Origin: JBATTK01 sp049670505
GTDB taxonomy: Bacteria; Bacteroidota; Bacteroidia; Flavobacteriales; Flavobacteriaceae
DNA length: 64,000 nucleotides
Reading direction: 5' to 3'
Assembly (NCBI GenBank): GCA_049670505.1
Contig: JBATTK010000013.1
Span: forward strand, 1-64,000
The position numbers were made by a program, and so were the translations under genes. A model generated the notes under the pieces. That model saw only the letters and a program-made list of their open reading frames with translations. It ran no database searches and was not told the DNA's origin. Positions 25,654-33,733 of the stretch are shown here, piece by piece. Position 1 is the first letter of the stretch. Each line of letters starts with the position of its first letter.

Positions 25654-26178
25654 ATGTCACTTTATCAAAAAATAGCAGAAATAGGTTCAAAGTATATTGA
25701 AAAGCATAAGCTATTTAGATTAGGCTTTAATTTATCTCCAATGTACAGAAGAAGTACAGCCAAAATCACCTATGTTTCCAAGGATTTACTGAACATAAAA
25801 ATCAAACTTCCGATCGGTTATAAGAATAGGAATTATGTGAATTCCATTTTTGGAGGTAGTATGTTTTCTGCGATAGATCCCATTCCTATGGTTCAATTGA
25901 TTCATCTTTTGGAAAATGATTACGTAGTTTGGGATAAATCTGCCGAAATTTTCTTTAAACGACCGGCAAAAGAAAACCTCTATGCGGACTTCACCTATAC
26001 ATGGGAAGAACTTAAAAGTATAAAAAACCGAATTGAACAGGAAAAGGAAATAGAAATTACAAAAACCACCTCACTTACCAATAAGGATAAAACTATAACG
26101 TATTGCGAGGTAAAGAAAAAAATTTATATAGCCGATAAAAACTATTATAAAAAGAAAAGAGAAAAATTAAAAAAATGA
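25654..26178 (+). CDS. DUF4442 hot-dog-fold protein
   Basis: A 174-residue protein. The pattern FNLSPMYRRSTAKITYVSKDLLNIKIKLP, then NYVNSIFGGSMFSAIDPIPMVQLIHLL, fits the DUF4442 family of thioesterase-like hot-dog proteins. The last 20 residues are very Lys-rich. The role is unknown. It stands alone after a 230-base gap. Confidence 0.75.
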   Translation: MSLYQKIAEIGSKYIEKHKLFRLGFNLSPMYRRSTAKITYVSKDLLNIKIKLPIGYKNRNYVNSIFGGSMFSAIDPIPMVQLIHLLENDYVVWDKSAEIFFKRPAKENLYADFTYTWEELKSIKNRIEQEKEIEITKTTSLTNKDKTITYCEVKKKIYIADKNYYKKKREKLKK

Positions 26179-26282
26179 TGTAGGTCCGGTTCTCCAGTCC
26201 ATGGTTAACGGAAAATAGTCCTAATCAACAATTTACGGCCAGTCCTACAGGGCCGAAAAACAATAGTTAAAATCTACAAACA

Positions 26283-26366
26283 AAAAGACCGCCCTTAGCG
26301 TATATAGTCCTTCTGCGGAAACAACCCACCTTTCGGTAGCCATTTCCATACGCTGGTCGGGCGGCC
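26283..26366 (-). ncRNA. structured 3' element / terminator RNA after fasciclin gene
   Basis: Read on the minus strand it folds well. The outer stem is GGCCGCCC/GGGCGGTC (8 bp, one G-U). Next comes GCGTAT/ATACGC (6 bp), then GGAAA/TTTCC, and finally a UACC-GAAA-GGUG hairpin with a GNRA loop. The RNA ends in TTTTTG, so it may serve as a complex terminator. It starts 22 bases after the fasciclin stop. It is unusually elaborate for a plain terminator. Confidence 0.55.
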
Positions 26367-26369
26367 TGA

Positions 26370-26388
26370 TCAACAACCTAAACAATAA
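26370..26388 (-). repeat. 19-nt box shared with 50867-50885 (copy 1)
   Basis: Minus-strand TTATTGTTTAGGTTGTTGA; the copy at 50867-50885 matches 18 of 19 bases. It begins immediately after the fasciclin stop codon and leads into the structured terminator. Coincidence is unlikely for a 19-mer at this identity in 64 kb. Confidence 0.7.
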
Positions 26389-26910
26389 TTATTTGGGCAT
26401 TACCACATCGGCAATCACATGTATAACACCATTGCTCCCCATAACATCGGTCTTCACAATTTGGCTATAATTGCCATTTTGATCTTTAAGATAAATACCG
26501 CCGTCTTTTTGCTCTGCCATTAAAGTAGCGCCGTTCAAAGTAGTGAGTTCCACTTTGCCCTTGCCCTTTTCCAAAGCAGCGACCACGTCGGAAGCCGCTA
26601 GTTTTCCCGCTACTACATGGTAGGTAAGGATACCGGCCAATTGACTCTTGTTCGCAGGTTCTAACAGTGAATTCAAAGTTGCCGCATCAATTTTGGCAAA
26701 GGCTTCGTTCGTAGGGGCAAAAACGGTAAAAGGTCCGTCTCCTTTTAAGGCACCCACCAAATCAGCAGCTTTTAAAGCAGATACCAAGGTTGAAAAGTCG
26801 TCTACGGATACCGCAATATCCACAATATCCTTGGAAGCCTTTTGAGCGGATACGGATTGGGCAAAAGCGAAAAGAGCAAAAGTTGAAACAATAAATAAGA
26901 TTTTTTTCAT
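26389..26910 (-). CDS. secreted fasciclin-domain protein
   Basis: About 173 residues from the ATG at 26910 (MKKILFIVS); an ATG three codons upstream at 26919 is also in frame. The signal peptide ends around SVSAQ. One fasciclin (FAS1) domain follows: FSTLVSALKAADLVGALKGDGPFTVFAPTNEAFAKI near residues 38-75, then LTYHVVAGKL and the closing GVIHVIADVVMPK. Fasciclin domains mediate adhesion or envelope interactions. It is divergent from an ECF sigma/RskA pair 100 bases away. An ECF-like TGTAAC lies upstream (26947-26952), spaced 18 from ATACTA (26923-26928), a weak match. Confidence 0.9.
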   Translation of the reverse strand: MKKILFIVSTFALFAFAQSVSAQKASKDIVDIAVSVDDFSTLVSALKAADLVGALKGDGPFTVFAPTNEAFAKIDAATLNSLLEPANKSQLAGILTYHVVAGKLAASDVVAALEKGKGKVELTTLNGATLMAEQKDGGIYLKDQNGNYSQIVKTDVMGSNGVIHVIADVVMPK

Positions 26911-26978
26911 GATTTTCATTTTTAGTATTAAACAATTTAAACGTGTGTTACATCTTCATATACACAGCTTTTATATAA

Positions 26979-27011
26979 TTGGATGAATCTGGGATGTTTT
27001 TTTTACTTTTG
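26979..27011 (+). promoter_or_regulatory. promoter of the ECF sigma gene
   Basis: TTG (26979-26981), 22 bases, then TACTTTTG (27004-27011), a perfect TAnnTTTG. The ATG at 27019 follows 7 bases after the box, so the mRNA leader is almost nil. Confidence 0.7.
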
Positions 27012-27018
27012 ATCAACT

Positions 27019-27582
27019 ATGGCAAGAACATTTACCGATGAACAACTAATAGAGCGACTGAAAAATGAAGATAAAAGTGCGCTCTTCGGTCTGTATGACA
27101 GATACTCCCATGCCCTTTACGGTGTAATTTTAAGAATTTGTCGAAAGGAAAATCTTGCCGAAGATCTCTTGCAGGAGACTTTTTTAAAAATTTGGCAGAA
27201 AATACATTTGTACGATCCGAACAAAGGAAGGTTTTATACTTGGGCCTATAGAATAGCCAAGAATACTACCCTAAATTCCCTGCGGAATACCAGTGACCTC
27301 ATCCAAAATAGGGATTTAAGTGTATATGAAAGTAATCGTGAGGCCGAAACCCCGACGGATTATACGGAATTGTCCGGTTCCATTGAAAAATTGGAAACCC
27401 ATCATCAAGAGGCTTTGGAATTGGTGTATTATAAAGGATTAACGCATAGGGAAGCCCATGAGGAAATGGGTGTTCCCTTGGGAACTTTTAAATCATATGT
27501 TCGGCAAGCACTGCGACAATTACGGGAAACCTACCAAAAGGAATTCTTTTTAGTATGGATATTAATTGAAACGATCGGATAA
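27019..27582 (+). CDS. ECF sigma-70 factor (SigK-like context)
   Basis: A 187-residue ECF sigma factor. Region 2 is seen in LFGLYDRYSHALYGVILRICRKENLAEDLLQETFLKIWQK and FYTWAYRIAKNTTLNSLR; region 4 in ALELVYYKGLTHREAHEEMGVPLGTFKSYVRQALRQLRE. The stop overlaps the start of the anti-sigma gene (TAATG). Such a factor directs polymerase to a small stress or envelope regulon and is held off by its partner. Confidence 0.92.
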   Translation: MARTFTDEQLIERLKNEDKSALFGLYDRYSHALYGVILRICRKENLAEDLLQETFLKIWQKIHLYDPNKGRFYTWAYRIAKNTTLNSLRNTSDLIQNRDLSVYESNREAETPTDYTELSGSIEKLETHHQEALELVYYKGLTHREAHEEMGVPLGTFKSYVRQALRQLRETYQKEFFLVWILIETIG

Positions 27583-28367
27583 TGGATAGGAATTCTATAA
27601 AAGAAGACGGCATACTGGAACAATATCTATTGGGTGAGCTTAATAGGGAGCAACGTGCCAAGGTGCATCGTATGCTAGAGGAGGATGAAGAATTAAAACA
27701 ACATTTCCATACTATGGAGGCCGATTTTGAGCGCTTGGCCATGGAGAATGCCATTGAACCCCATGCTAGAGTAAAAACGTCCTTGATGAAAGCCGTTGAA
27801 GAAACCGCTTCAACCCCACCCCATGACCAAAAGGTAGTGCCGTTCCAAAGGAGTAGAAAATCATATTTTGCCGTTGCCGCCAGTTTAGCGACCCTATTTT
27901 TATTAAGTTCGTTCTGGTTGTACAATCGTTGGCAGACGGCGGAGGAAAATTTACAGCAATTGCAAAATAGCACCGCCGACCTTCAAAACAGATTGGTGAG
28001 CCTGGAAAAAAATTATGAGGAGACCAATAGTAAATATCGTACTATAAACAATCCCAATGTGATTCCACTGCTCTTGACGGGGAATCAAATTCTACCCAAT
28101 TCCAAGGCTGTAGCTTATGTAAACCATACCTCAAAAATGGTAGTTGTAAATCCTCAGGGCCTACCACCATTGGAAAAGGACAAGACCTATCAGATGTGGG
28201 CCGATGTGGAAGGGGAAATGATCGATATGGGCATATTGTCGGAAGATGAGGAATTGGTATCCTTAAAATACATTGATAAGGCAGAATCGTTCAATATCAC
28301 TATTGAGCCGGCAGGTGGTAACGACCATCCCACTGTAGAAAATTTGATATCCAATGTCTATCTTTAA
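27582..28367 (+). CDS. RskA-like anti-sigma factor
   Basis: A 261-residue single-pass membrane protein. Residues 1-85 form an acidic cytoplasmic anti-sigma part (EQYLLGELNREQRAKVHRMLEEDEELKQHF), a membrane helix follows (YFAVAASLATLFLLSSFWLY near 90-110), then a coiled-coil stretch (ENLQQLQNSTADLQNRLVSLEKN) and an RskA C-terminal domain with PPLEKDKTYQMWADVEGEM and FNITIEPAGGNDHPT. No zinc-finger HxxxCxxC motif is seen, in line with RskA. It is coupled to the sigma gene. Confidence 0.88.
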   Translation: MDRNSIKEDGILEQYLLGELNREQRAKVHRMLEEDEELKQHFHTMEADFERLAMENAIEPHARVKTSLMKAVEETASTPPHDQKVVPFQRSRKSYFAVAASLATLFLLSSFWLYNRWQTAEENLQQLQNSTADLQNRLVSLEKNYEETNSKYRTINNPNVIPLLLTGNQILPNSKAVAYVNHTSKMVVVNPQGLPPLEKDKTYQMWADVEGEMIDMGILSEDEELVSLKYIDKAESFNITIEPAGGNDHPTVENLISNVYL

Positions 28368-28371
28368 ATAC

Positions 28372-28542
28372 ATATTCCATACCTAACGGCATGGCTAACG
28401 GAATGATAAAAATCTTCCGAGATGCTGTCCCTAGCGGGACGGGCAAGGAATCATAAATATCCGGCAATGCTACGTCCCTTTAGGGACTCCATATGGGTGA
28501 AATTTGCCTATAGCCGTGCCCTTGACCTTGAGTATGGTATAT
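28372..28542. repeat. inverted-repeat-bounded intergenic element with twin hairpins
   Basis: ATATTCCATAC (28372-28382) and GTATGGTATAT (28532-28542) are inverted with one mismatch in 11. Inside are two near-identical hairpins, GTCCC-TAGC-GGGAC (28427-28440) and GTCCC-TTTA-GGGAC (28474-28487). The element fills the space between the RskA and rimO stops and has no coding frame of note. Confidence 0.5.
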
Positions 28543-28547
28543 AAAAA

Positions 28548-29852
28548 TCATGAAATTGGCTCACCATATAAATCAAAATCCGACGCCTCAATAATTTTTA
28601 AATCCACAAAATCACCTTGTTTTACATAATATTGTGCAGCGTCTACCAAAACCTCATTATCTACATCCGGAGAATCAAACTCGGTACGGCCTATAAAATG
28701 ATTCCCTTCCTTACGATCGATGATACATTTAAAGACCTCCCCTATTTTCTCCTGATTCAGTTCCCATGAGATCTGTGACTGTAGCTCCATAATCTCATTG
28801 GCCCGTTGTTGCTTGACCTCCTCGGGAACGTCATCTTCTAAATTAAAAGCATGGGTATTTTCTTCATGACTATAGGTGAAGCAGCCCAAACGTTCAAAAC
28901 GCATTTCTTGCACCCAATTCTTTAAGGTTTGGAAATCTTCTTCAGTTTCTCCCGGATAGCCCACTATCAGAGTAGTCCGTATCGTCATTTCGGGAACGGT
29001 GGCCCTAAAGTCCCGCAACAACTTGGTAGTTTTCTCCTTGGTGGTGCCCCTACGCATGCTCTTTAGAACGGTATCCGAAATATGCTGTAAGGGAATATCG
29101 ATATAATTACAAATCTTGGGTTCGGCCTTCATCACTTTCAATACGTCCATAGGAAAACCTGTAGGAAAGGCATAGTGTAAACGAATCCAATGGATTCCGT
29201 CTATCTGTACCAAGGCTTGGAGCAATTCGGCCAAATTTCTCTTTTTGTAAAGATCTAATCCGTAATAGGTGAGGTCTTGAGCAATCAAAATCAACTCCTT
29301 TACGCCATTGACTGCCAATTTTTCCGCTTCCGTGACCAATGCCTCAATGGGTTTGCTCTTATGTTTGCCCCGCATTAAGGGGATAGCACAGAAAGAACAA
29401 GGCCTGTCACAACCCTCGGCTATCTTTAAATAGGCATAGTTCTTGGGTGTTGTGGTTAAGCGTTCCCCAATAAGTTCGTGCTTATAATCGGCTCCCAGGG
29501 CCTTTAATAAATTAGGTAGTTCACTAGTACCGAAATACGCATCCACATCGGGTATTTCCTTTTGTAAATCTGGTTTATAGCGTTCACTTAGACATCCGGT
29601 AACAAAAACCTTATCTACTTCTCCCGCTTCTTTCTTCTGTACGTACTCCAAGATGGTATTTACGCTCTCTTCCTTGGCATTTGCTATGAATCCACATGTA
29701 TTGATAACCACCACATTACCTTCTTCCTCATGCACCACTTCCTTATCATTGGCACGTAATTGTCCCATAAGCACCTCCGAATCATAGATATTCTTAGAGC
29801 ACCCCAGGGTAACTACGTTAATGGTATTCTTTTTGAGTGATTTTGTACGCAT
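28548..29852 (-). CDS. rimO: ribosomal protein S12 methylthiotransferase RimO
   Basis: A 434-residue radical-SAM enzyme that adds a methylthio group to Asp89 of ribosomal protein S12. The UPF0004 N domain has VVTLGCSKNIYDSEVLMGQL and CGFIANAKEESVNTIL. The radical-SAM cluster is CDRPCSFCAIPLMRG near residue 147, and a TRAM domain closes the protein (GEVFKCIIDRKEGNHFIGR). It overlaps nothing. In many flavobacteria it sits beside ftsY; here several genes separate them. Confidence 0.95.
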   Translation of the reverse strand: MRTKSLKKNTINVVTLGCSKNIYDSEVLMGQLRANDKEVVHEEEGNVVVINTCGFIANAKEESVNTILEYVQKKEAGEVDKVFVTGCLSERYKPDLQKEIPDVDAYFGTSELPNLLKALGADYKHELIGERLTTTPKNYAYLKIAEGCDRPCSFCAIPLMRGKHKSKPIEALVTEAEKLAVNGVKELILIAQDLTYYGLDLYKKRNLAELLQALVQIDGIHWIRLHYAFPTGFPMDVLKVMKAEPKICNYIDIPLQHISDTVLKSMRRGTTKEKTTKLLRDFRATVPEMTIRTTLIVGYPGETEEDFQTLKNWVQEMRFERLGCFTYSHEENTHAFNLEDDVPEEVKQQRANEIMELQSQISWELNQEKIGEVFKCIIDRKEGNHFIGRTEFDSPDVDNEVLVDAAQYYVKQGDFVDLKIIEASDFDLYGEPIS

Positions 29853-29999
29853 CTGATCAATTATGGAGCTTGCCTACCCATAGGCAGCTGCAAAAATACA
29901 ACTTGACTACAGAAGAATACACTTTTAAAACGATTTCTTTAATTTTTACGTTAAACCTTATAGAACCTATATGGTCTTAAAAACAAAAAGAGGGAGACC

Positions 30000-31136
30000 A
30001 TGAAATGCTTAAGCAACCTATTGGTTATAGCCATTTTACTATGTTTTTTCAGTTGTTCATCCGATACTACCGATATAGCGGAAGAACCTGTAAGCGAAGG
30101 CCCGGAAGAACCTATAGATATGGAAGATCCAGACCCCGTGGGGGCCGAATTGTATTTTCCTCCTACGGATTCCAATACATGGGAAACTACTTCCATTGAT
30201 GCGCTGGGCTGGAATGCCAGTGCCGAACAGCCTTTGCTGGACCTACTGGAGGAAAAAAATACCAAAGCCTTTATACTGTTAAAGGAAGGTAAAATAGTCA
30301 TTGAAGCCTACTTTAACGGAGGTAGTGTTTCTAGTAATGGCCCATGGAATTCTGCCGGAAAAACTTTAGCGGCATTCACCGTGGGATTGGCCCAACAGGA
30401 CGGCTTTCTAAACTTGGATGATTCCTCTTCCGACTATTTGGGGGAAGGGTGGTCCAGTCTTTCGGCTACGGACGAAACCAAAATTACCATTGCCCAACAT
30501 ATCACTATGACCACAGGATTGGATTATAATGTGAGCAATACCAATTGCACGGATGCGGATTGTCTCACCTTTTTGAACGAGGCCGGCACTTTTTGGTATT
30601 ATCACAACGCACCTTATACCTTGACCCAATCCATTATCGCAGGAGCGGTCAATACCGATTTCGACACCTATTTCAGTACTAAATTGAAAGACGTGATCGG
30701 CATGGACGGAGCTTGGATAAGTTTTGGATTTGCTACCATATATTACAGTACTGCAAGAAGTATGGCCCGTTTTGGATTACTGAATTTAAACAAAGGCAGC
30801 TGGGAGGATAATCCAATATTGACCGATAGCGCCTATTTTGATAAAATGACGACTACCTCACAAGATATGAACAAGGCCTATGGATATCTTTGGTGGCTGA
30901 ACGGAAAGGATAGTTTTAGGGTCCCAGGTTCGGAACTCCAATTCCCTGGAAAACTGATTCAAACTGCCCCTAACGATCTTATTGCGGGTCTAGGTAAAGA
31001 CGACCAGAAACTCTATGTGGTGCCCAGTGAAGGGCTTGTGGTTGTCCGTATGGGCGATAATGCCGGGGAGACTCTATTGGGGCCTTCCAGTTTTGATACC
31101 GATCTTTGGCAGAAAATTAATGATTTGATCGATTAG
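30000..31136 (+). CDS. serine hydrolase lipoprotein (class C beta-lactamase fold)
   Basis: A 378-residue lipoprotein (lipobox FFSC, Cys19). After an acidic linker (EEPVSEGPEEPIDMEDPDP) comes a class C serine-hydrolase domain with the nucleophile motif NSAGKTLAAFTVGLAQ (S-A-G-K) near residue 118. A Tyr-based second motif is likely around YHNAPYTL. The substrate is unknown: peptidase, esterase or lactamase. It stands alone on the plus strand inside a run of minus-strand genes. Confidence 0.82.
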   Translation: MKCLSNLLVIAILLCFFSCSSDTTDIAEEPVSEGPEEPIDMEDPDPVGAELYFPPTDSNTWETTSIDALGWNASAEQPLLDLLEEKNTKAFILLKEGKIVIEAYFNGGSVSSNGPWNSAGKTLAAFTVGLAQQDGFLNLDDSSSDYLGEGWSSLSATDETKITIAQHITMTTGLDYNVSNTNCTDADCLTFLNEAGTFWYYHNAPYTLTQSIIAGAVNTDFDTYFSTKLKDVIGMDGAWISFGFATIYYSTARSMARFGLLNLNKGSWEDNPILTDSAYFDKMTTTSQDMNKAYGYLWWLNGKDSFRVPGSELQFPGKLIQTAPNDLIAGLGKDDQKLYVVPSEGLVVVRMGDNAGETLLGPSSFDTDLWQKINDLID

Positions 31137-31199
31137 CATGGCTATTCGGTCCCTTCCATGCTCCATACGCACGATCAAGGGAAGGGAAGGAGATTATTC

Positions 31200-32873
31200 T
31201 TATTGATACCCCTTAGGCATCTTCCTCAACTTGGTCGCCTGTTCAAACGCATATCCCAATTGTAATAATTGATGCTCTTGGAATTGTTTGGCAATAAATG
31301 TTAGGCTAATGGGTTCCCCATTTTCCTTGTATCCCATGGGAACCGTTAATGCCGGATATTTGGCAACGGCGGCATAACCCGCATGGTAATTATTGATAGA
31401 TAAGATAGCATCTAACCGATGCTTATCCATAGCAGTATCAAAAAAGATACGCCCATTCTTTTCAAGTTTGTTCTTGATGCCCTCCAATTGTTCGGCATCG
31501 GTAGAATCCGCTAGAATACCTTTAAACAAAGCCTGACCATAGGGAATACGCACCAAGGAATCCTTTTCATTAAACTGGACCGCTTCGGCAACAGAGCCTA
31601 TGGTAACCGCATTCTTATTCGTGACATAAGCTTGCAGGTATTGAGGTAGATCGTTTTTCATATCTATGTTCAGAATGCTGATGAAACCGTCCATATTGAC
31701 TTCCGGAGGAGTAAATTCAATAAGCTGTGCTCCAAAGTCTTTTAGCTTTTCTACGGTATTTTTGTAAATGGAATCACTCTCCAAAAGGTTTTTCATAACC
31801 CCGAACCGCTTCCCTTCCAAGGATAAATCTGTTGAAATAACACTCAAATAATCTTTGTCTGGGGCAACAGACTTACTATCCGTAGTATCCTTCCCTGTTA
31901 AGGCCGATAACAGAATTGCATTGTCCACCACATTTTTTGTCATAGGGCCAGGGGTATCAAGTGTACTTGATATGGGTACTATCCCCGTTCTACTTAGCAG
32001 CCCTATGGTAGGCTTTAAACCCACCACTGAATTTTGACTGGAAGGGGATAGAATGGATCCGGAAGTTTCCGTACCCACGGCAGCAACCGCATAATTGGCC
32101 GCCACGGACGTACCGCTTCCGGAACTGGAGCCACCTGTTTCAAAAATACGTCTCCCGTAAGGGTTCAATGTTTGTCCGCCCACGGCACTGTAACCTACCG
32201 GACATCCTGAGCATAGAAAATAGGCCCATTCGCTAAGGTTTACTTTTCCTAATATTAAAGCGCCATTTCTCTTTAATTGCTGTACAATAAAAGAGTCATC
32301 TACCGTATTCTCCCTGAGGGCAATAGCTCCCGCCGTAGTTTTCATTCCCCGGGTATTAATGTTATCCTTTAATAAGACCGGCATACCATAAATAGGGTGA
32401 TGTGCATCGGAAGATGAACGTTCCATAAGCTCATCCAGTTTTCGTGCTTCATCGACCACATTTTCATTCAAGGCAATAACGGTATTCAAGGTGGTAGCAT
32501 TGTCAAGTTCATAAGTATATATCCGATATAAATAAAACAACACCAGTTTTTGATAACTCAGTTTTCCATCCGAAATGTGTGCCTGAATGGTGGGGATATC
32601 CTGCTCTAGAATTAAAGGTTTCAACGCTTGATATTCGCTTTCCGATACCTTGGAAACCTCATCGTATAATGGAAGAAATACCTCGTTTTTATCGAGTACC
32701 TTGGACTGTATGAGCTTGTAACGCATTCTTTTGACCTCATGGTCCTGATTAGCGGCGACCTCGGAGGAATCATTATAGGGCTCCCAAAGCACAACCTCCA
32801 CTTTCTCTGTGTTCTTATTTTCCTTACAGGAAAAACCCAAAATCAACACGAGCAATACAATAAGTTTTCTCAT
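31200..32873 (-). CDS. amidase-signature lipoprotein (GatA-like)
   Basis: A 557-residue lipoprotein (lipobox GFSC, Cys16) of the amidase-signature family. The Ser-cisSer-Lys triad is present: Lys in MPVLLKDNINTRGMKT, and the Ser pair in FETGGSSSGSGTSVAANYAVAAVGTETSGSILSPSS. It hydrolyses amide bonds in the periplasm; the natural substrate is unknown. The upstream DUF2911 gene overlaps its start by 4 bases, and ftsY overlaps that in turn, so the three share an operon. Confidence 0.88.
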   Translation of the reverse strand: MRKLIVLLVLILGFSCKENKNTEKVEVVLWEPYNDSSEVAANQDHEVKRMRYKLIQSKVLDKNEVFLPLYDEVSKVSESEYQALKPLILEQDIPTIQAHISDGKLSYQKLVLFYLYRIYTYELDNATTLNTVIALNENVVDEARKLDELMERSSSDAHHPIYGMPVLLKDNINTRGMKTTAGAIALRENTVDDSFIVQQLKRNGALILGKVNLSEWAYFLCSGCPVGYSAVGGQTLNPYGRRIFETGGSSSGSGTSVAANYAVAAVGTETSGSILSPSSQNSVVGLKPTIGLLSRTGIVPISSTLDTPGPMTKNVVDNAILLSALTGKDTTDSKSVAPDKDYLSVISTDLSLEGKRFGVMKNLLESDSIYKNTVEKLKDFGAQLIEFTPPEVNMDGFISILNIDMKNDLPQYLQAYVTNKNAVTIGSVAEAVQFNEKDSLVRIPYGQALFKGILADSTDAEQLEGIKNKLEKNGRIFFDTAMDKHRLDAILSINNYHAGYAAVAKYPALTVPMGYKENGEPISLTFIAKQFQEHQLLQLGYAFEQATKLRKMPKGYQ

Positions 32874-33733
32874 TTTTTATCTTTTTTTATAAGTTCTGTC
32901 CAACGGTCTATATTTTTCCGATTCATTCGCACAAACTCATCTTTTTCTTGTATAGCTGCCAATTCCATGGACTTTTGAGCCGAAACGATAGCCTCCCCAT
33001 AATCATGTAATGCTGCTTGGACCAAAGATTTTACACGATGAAAATAATAGGTATCCCCACCAACGTCCAAAGCTTTGTTCACATATTCCAAGGCTTTGGG
33101 ATATTCCGTTTTCTGTTCCTGAAGGTAACGTGCCGCTTCGTAATAGGTTTGTGCCGTAGGGTTATCGCTTAACTTTGTCGCTATCTCCTGCAACATTAAA
33201 ACATGGGTATCTACGGTAATGGGAATAACGATCTTGGTATGCTCCCATATCCATAACATCTTCAGGGAATTATGGGTAATGGCATCGAAGGTAATTAAAA
33301 AATTTTCCTGTAAATAAGAGGTCTTTTCAGGAACTATGCGTACCCTAAAAACATCCTCATCCGAATTATACGCTTTTCTTCCGTCGCCCCAATGGGTGGT
33401 ATTCTTGTGGAAGACCACTTCCCAGACATCCGCTCTTGGAAAAGCATAGAGGGCGTACGTACCTTTCGGCAGCATCTTACCCATTACGTTCATGTCCGCA
33501 TCTACGGTGATCTTTGTAGATGCATTGGCACCTACCCTCCAAATACGTCCATAAGGGACCAAATTCCCAAATATTTTTCGCCCCCGTATGGCAGGCCTGG
33601 AGTATTCCACCTTAATTTTGGAAAGTCCTATTTCTTGCACAACGGTGGTAAAAGGACTGGCTTTCGGATGCTGTATTTGCCCCGATGCGTACATCACCAA
33701 AAGAAAGAATACTATGAAAGTGCCTGTTTTCAA
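32870..33733 (-). CDS. DUF2911 secreted protein with TPR-like tail
   Basis: A 287-residue secreted protein (signal peptide cut near YASGQ). The DUF2911 landmark is IKVEYSRPAIRGRKIFGNLVPYGRIWRVGANASTKITVDADM, with KGTYALYAFP and WEVVFHKNTTHWG after it. The second half looks like helical TPR repeats (AARYLQEQKTEYPKALEYVNKALDVG). Function unknown. It overlaps both neighbours by 4 bases: ftsY upstream and the amidase downstream. Confidence 0.85.
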   Translation of the reverse strand: MKTGTFIVFFLLVMYASGQIQHPKASPFTTVVQEIGLSKIKVEYSRPAIRGRKIFGNLVPYGRIWRVGANASTKITVDADMNVMGKMLPKGTYALYAFPRADVWEVVFHKNTTHWGDGRKAYNSDEDVFRVRIVPEKTSYLQENFLITFDAITHNSLKMLWIWEHTKIVIPITVDTHVLMLQEIATKLSDNPTAQTYYEAARYLQEQKTEYPKALEYVNKALDVGGDTYYFHRVKSLVQAALHDYGEAIVSAQKSMELAAIQEKDEFVRMNRKNIDRWTELIKKDKK

